5,067 nt of DNA from an uncultured Oscillospiraceae bacterium (GTDB lineage: Bacteria; Bacillota; Clostridia; Oscillospirales; Ruminococcaceae): the NCBI GenBank assembly GCA_900556525.1, contig USOZ01000148.1, positions 1 to 5,067 of the forward strand. Direction: 5' to 3'. The position numbers and the translations under genes were made by a program. Below, piece by piece: positions 4,390-5,067 of the stretch (its first letter is position 1; each line of letters starts with the position of its first letter). The notes beneath the pieces are model-generated. The model had not been told where the DNA came from, did no database searches, and saw nothing but the letters and a program-made list of their open reading frames with translations.

Positions 4390-5067
4390 AATAGTTTTAT
4401 GAGTTGGATTGGCGGTAAAAAGAGCAGTCGCGATATCATTATTCCGAGATTTCCATTGTATTATGAAAAATACATTGAAGTCTTCGGCGGAGGCGGCTGG
4501 ATACTGTTTGCGAAGCCGCCCGGGAATGATCATGAGGTGTTCAACGACGCGAATTCAAATATCTCAAATTTGTTTTATTGCGTTCGGGAACACTGCGACG
4601 AATTGATTGAAAAGCTGTGGTATGTGCTGAACTGCCGCGAGGATTTTGACCGTATCAAGCACATCATCAGCGAAAAAGCCGAGATAGGCGATGTGCAAAG
4701 GGCGGCAGAATTTTATCAATTGATAAGATATTCTTACGCAAGCGGGTGCGATAGCTTCGGAGGAAAGCCGCATAGTATGTGGAGCAACTTTCCGCTTATT
4801 GAACAGGCATCGCGGCGGTTGCAAAAGGTCGTGGTCGAGAATAAGGATTTCGAGAAACTCATTTCTGCGCAGGACAGCGAGGTGAGCTTTTTTTATTGCG
4901 ATCCGCCGTATTTCTCGACCGAGGGCTATTACGAAAACGTAGGCTTTACGACCGCCGATCACGAACGGCTGCGAAATACCCTAAAAAATATTTCTGGGAA
5001 ATTCCTTGTTTCATACAATGATTGCCCCGAAATTCGCGAACTGTACGGCGGTGTCGGAAGCGTCGCA
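4387..5067 (+). CDS. dam: D12-class N6-adenine DNA methyltransferase, 3' end beyond the window
   Basis: This enzyme transfers a methyl group from S-adenosylmethionine to N6 of adenine in DNA. 227 codons are present from the proposed ATA start, without a stop, running off the window edge. Residues 5-12 (MSWIGGKK) give the N-terminal G-G-K element, 31-38 (EVFGGGGW) the cofactor-binding motif I, and 172-175 (DPPY) the catalytic motif IV in the context FFYCDPPYFSTEGYYE. Then comes FTTADHERLRNTL and GKFLVSYND, also typical of the family. The order motif X, I, target region, IV is that of alpha-group (D12) enzymes such as Dam. The target sequence cannot be read from the protein. With no restriction partner visible it is probably a solitary, self-protecting or regulatory methylase of the element. 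The conservative alternative start is ATG 4399 (223 codons). The symbol is the generic family name. Confidence 0.9.
   Translation, partial: MNSFMSWIGGKKSSRDIIIPRFPLYYEKYIEVFGGGGWILFAKPPGNDHEVFNDANSNISNLFYCVREHCDELIEKLWYVLNCREDFDRIKHIISEKAEIGDVQRAAEFYQLIRYSYASGCDSFGGKPHSMWSNFPLIEQASRRLQKVVVENKDFEKLISAQDSEVSFFYCDPPYFSTEGYYENVGFTTADHERLRNTLKNISGKFLVSYNDCPEIRELYGGVGSVA

Overview
The window looks like accessory DNA from a Gram-positive Clostridia-type gut bacterium (Oscillospiraceae/Ruminococcus-like). The reasons are GGAGG-type ribosome binding sites, GC content near 50% by eye, the standard bacterial code with TGA used as a stop, and a set of small proteins (DUF4314, YubB/Api92-like, LPD28-like) that I know from clostridial integrative-conjugative elements and phage-like islands. 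All credible genes lie on the + strand, tightly packed, and read as one operon-like segment. No integrase, relaxase, replication gene or att site is visible, so the mobile-element assignment rests on gene content alone.

Layout: (1) 1-1045, the 3' part of a larger protein carrying an ArdA-like segment, with an apparent -1 frameshift near position 38; (2) 1054-1434, a small alpha-helical protein, tentatively DUF6075-like; (3) 1436-1813, a second, short ArdA-like protein whose N-terminal half resembles the segment in gene 1; (4) 1861-2124, a DUF4314 protein; (5) 2158-3255, a complete C5-cytosine DNA methyltransferase; (6) 3200-3931, a YubB/Api92-like protein overlapping the methyltransferase; (7) 3941-4273, an LPD28-like protein; (8) 4387 to the window end, a D12-class N6-adenine DNA methyltransferase, cut by the edge. 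The longest stretch without a gene (4274-4386) holds two RNA hairpins.

The set is consistent with a restriction-evasion module of a mobile element: two solitary methyltransferases, with no restriction enzyme visible beside them, would mark the element's DNA, while the ArdA-like proteins could act on host restriction enzymes. This is inference from family resemblance and context.

The most interesting signals concern expression. Both methyltransferases have ATA where ATG is expected, each at the right distance from an unusually extended Shine-Dalgarno sequence. The adenine methyltransferase SD is also locked in an 11-bp stem by a sequence that mimics the 16S rRNA anti-SD. A second unexpected pattern is a short C-terminal tail (Pro-Lys/Glu-Met/Ile-Ser/Glu, often ending in Met) shared by several otherwise unrelated proteins of the operon.
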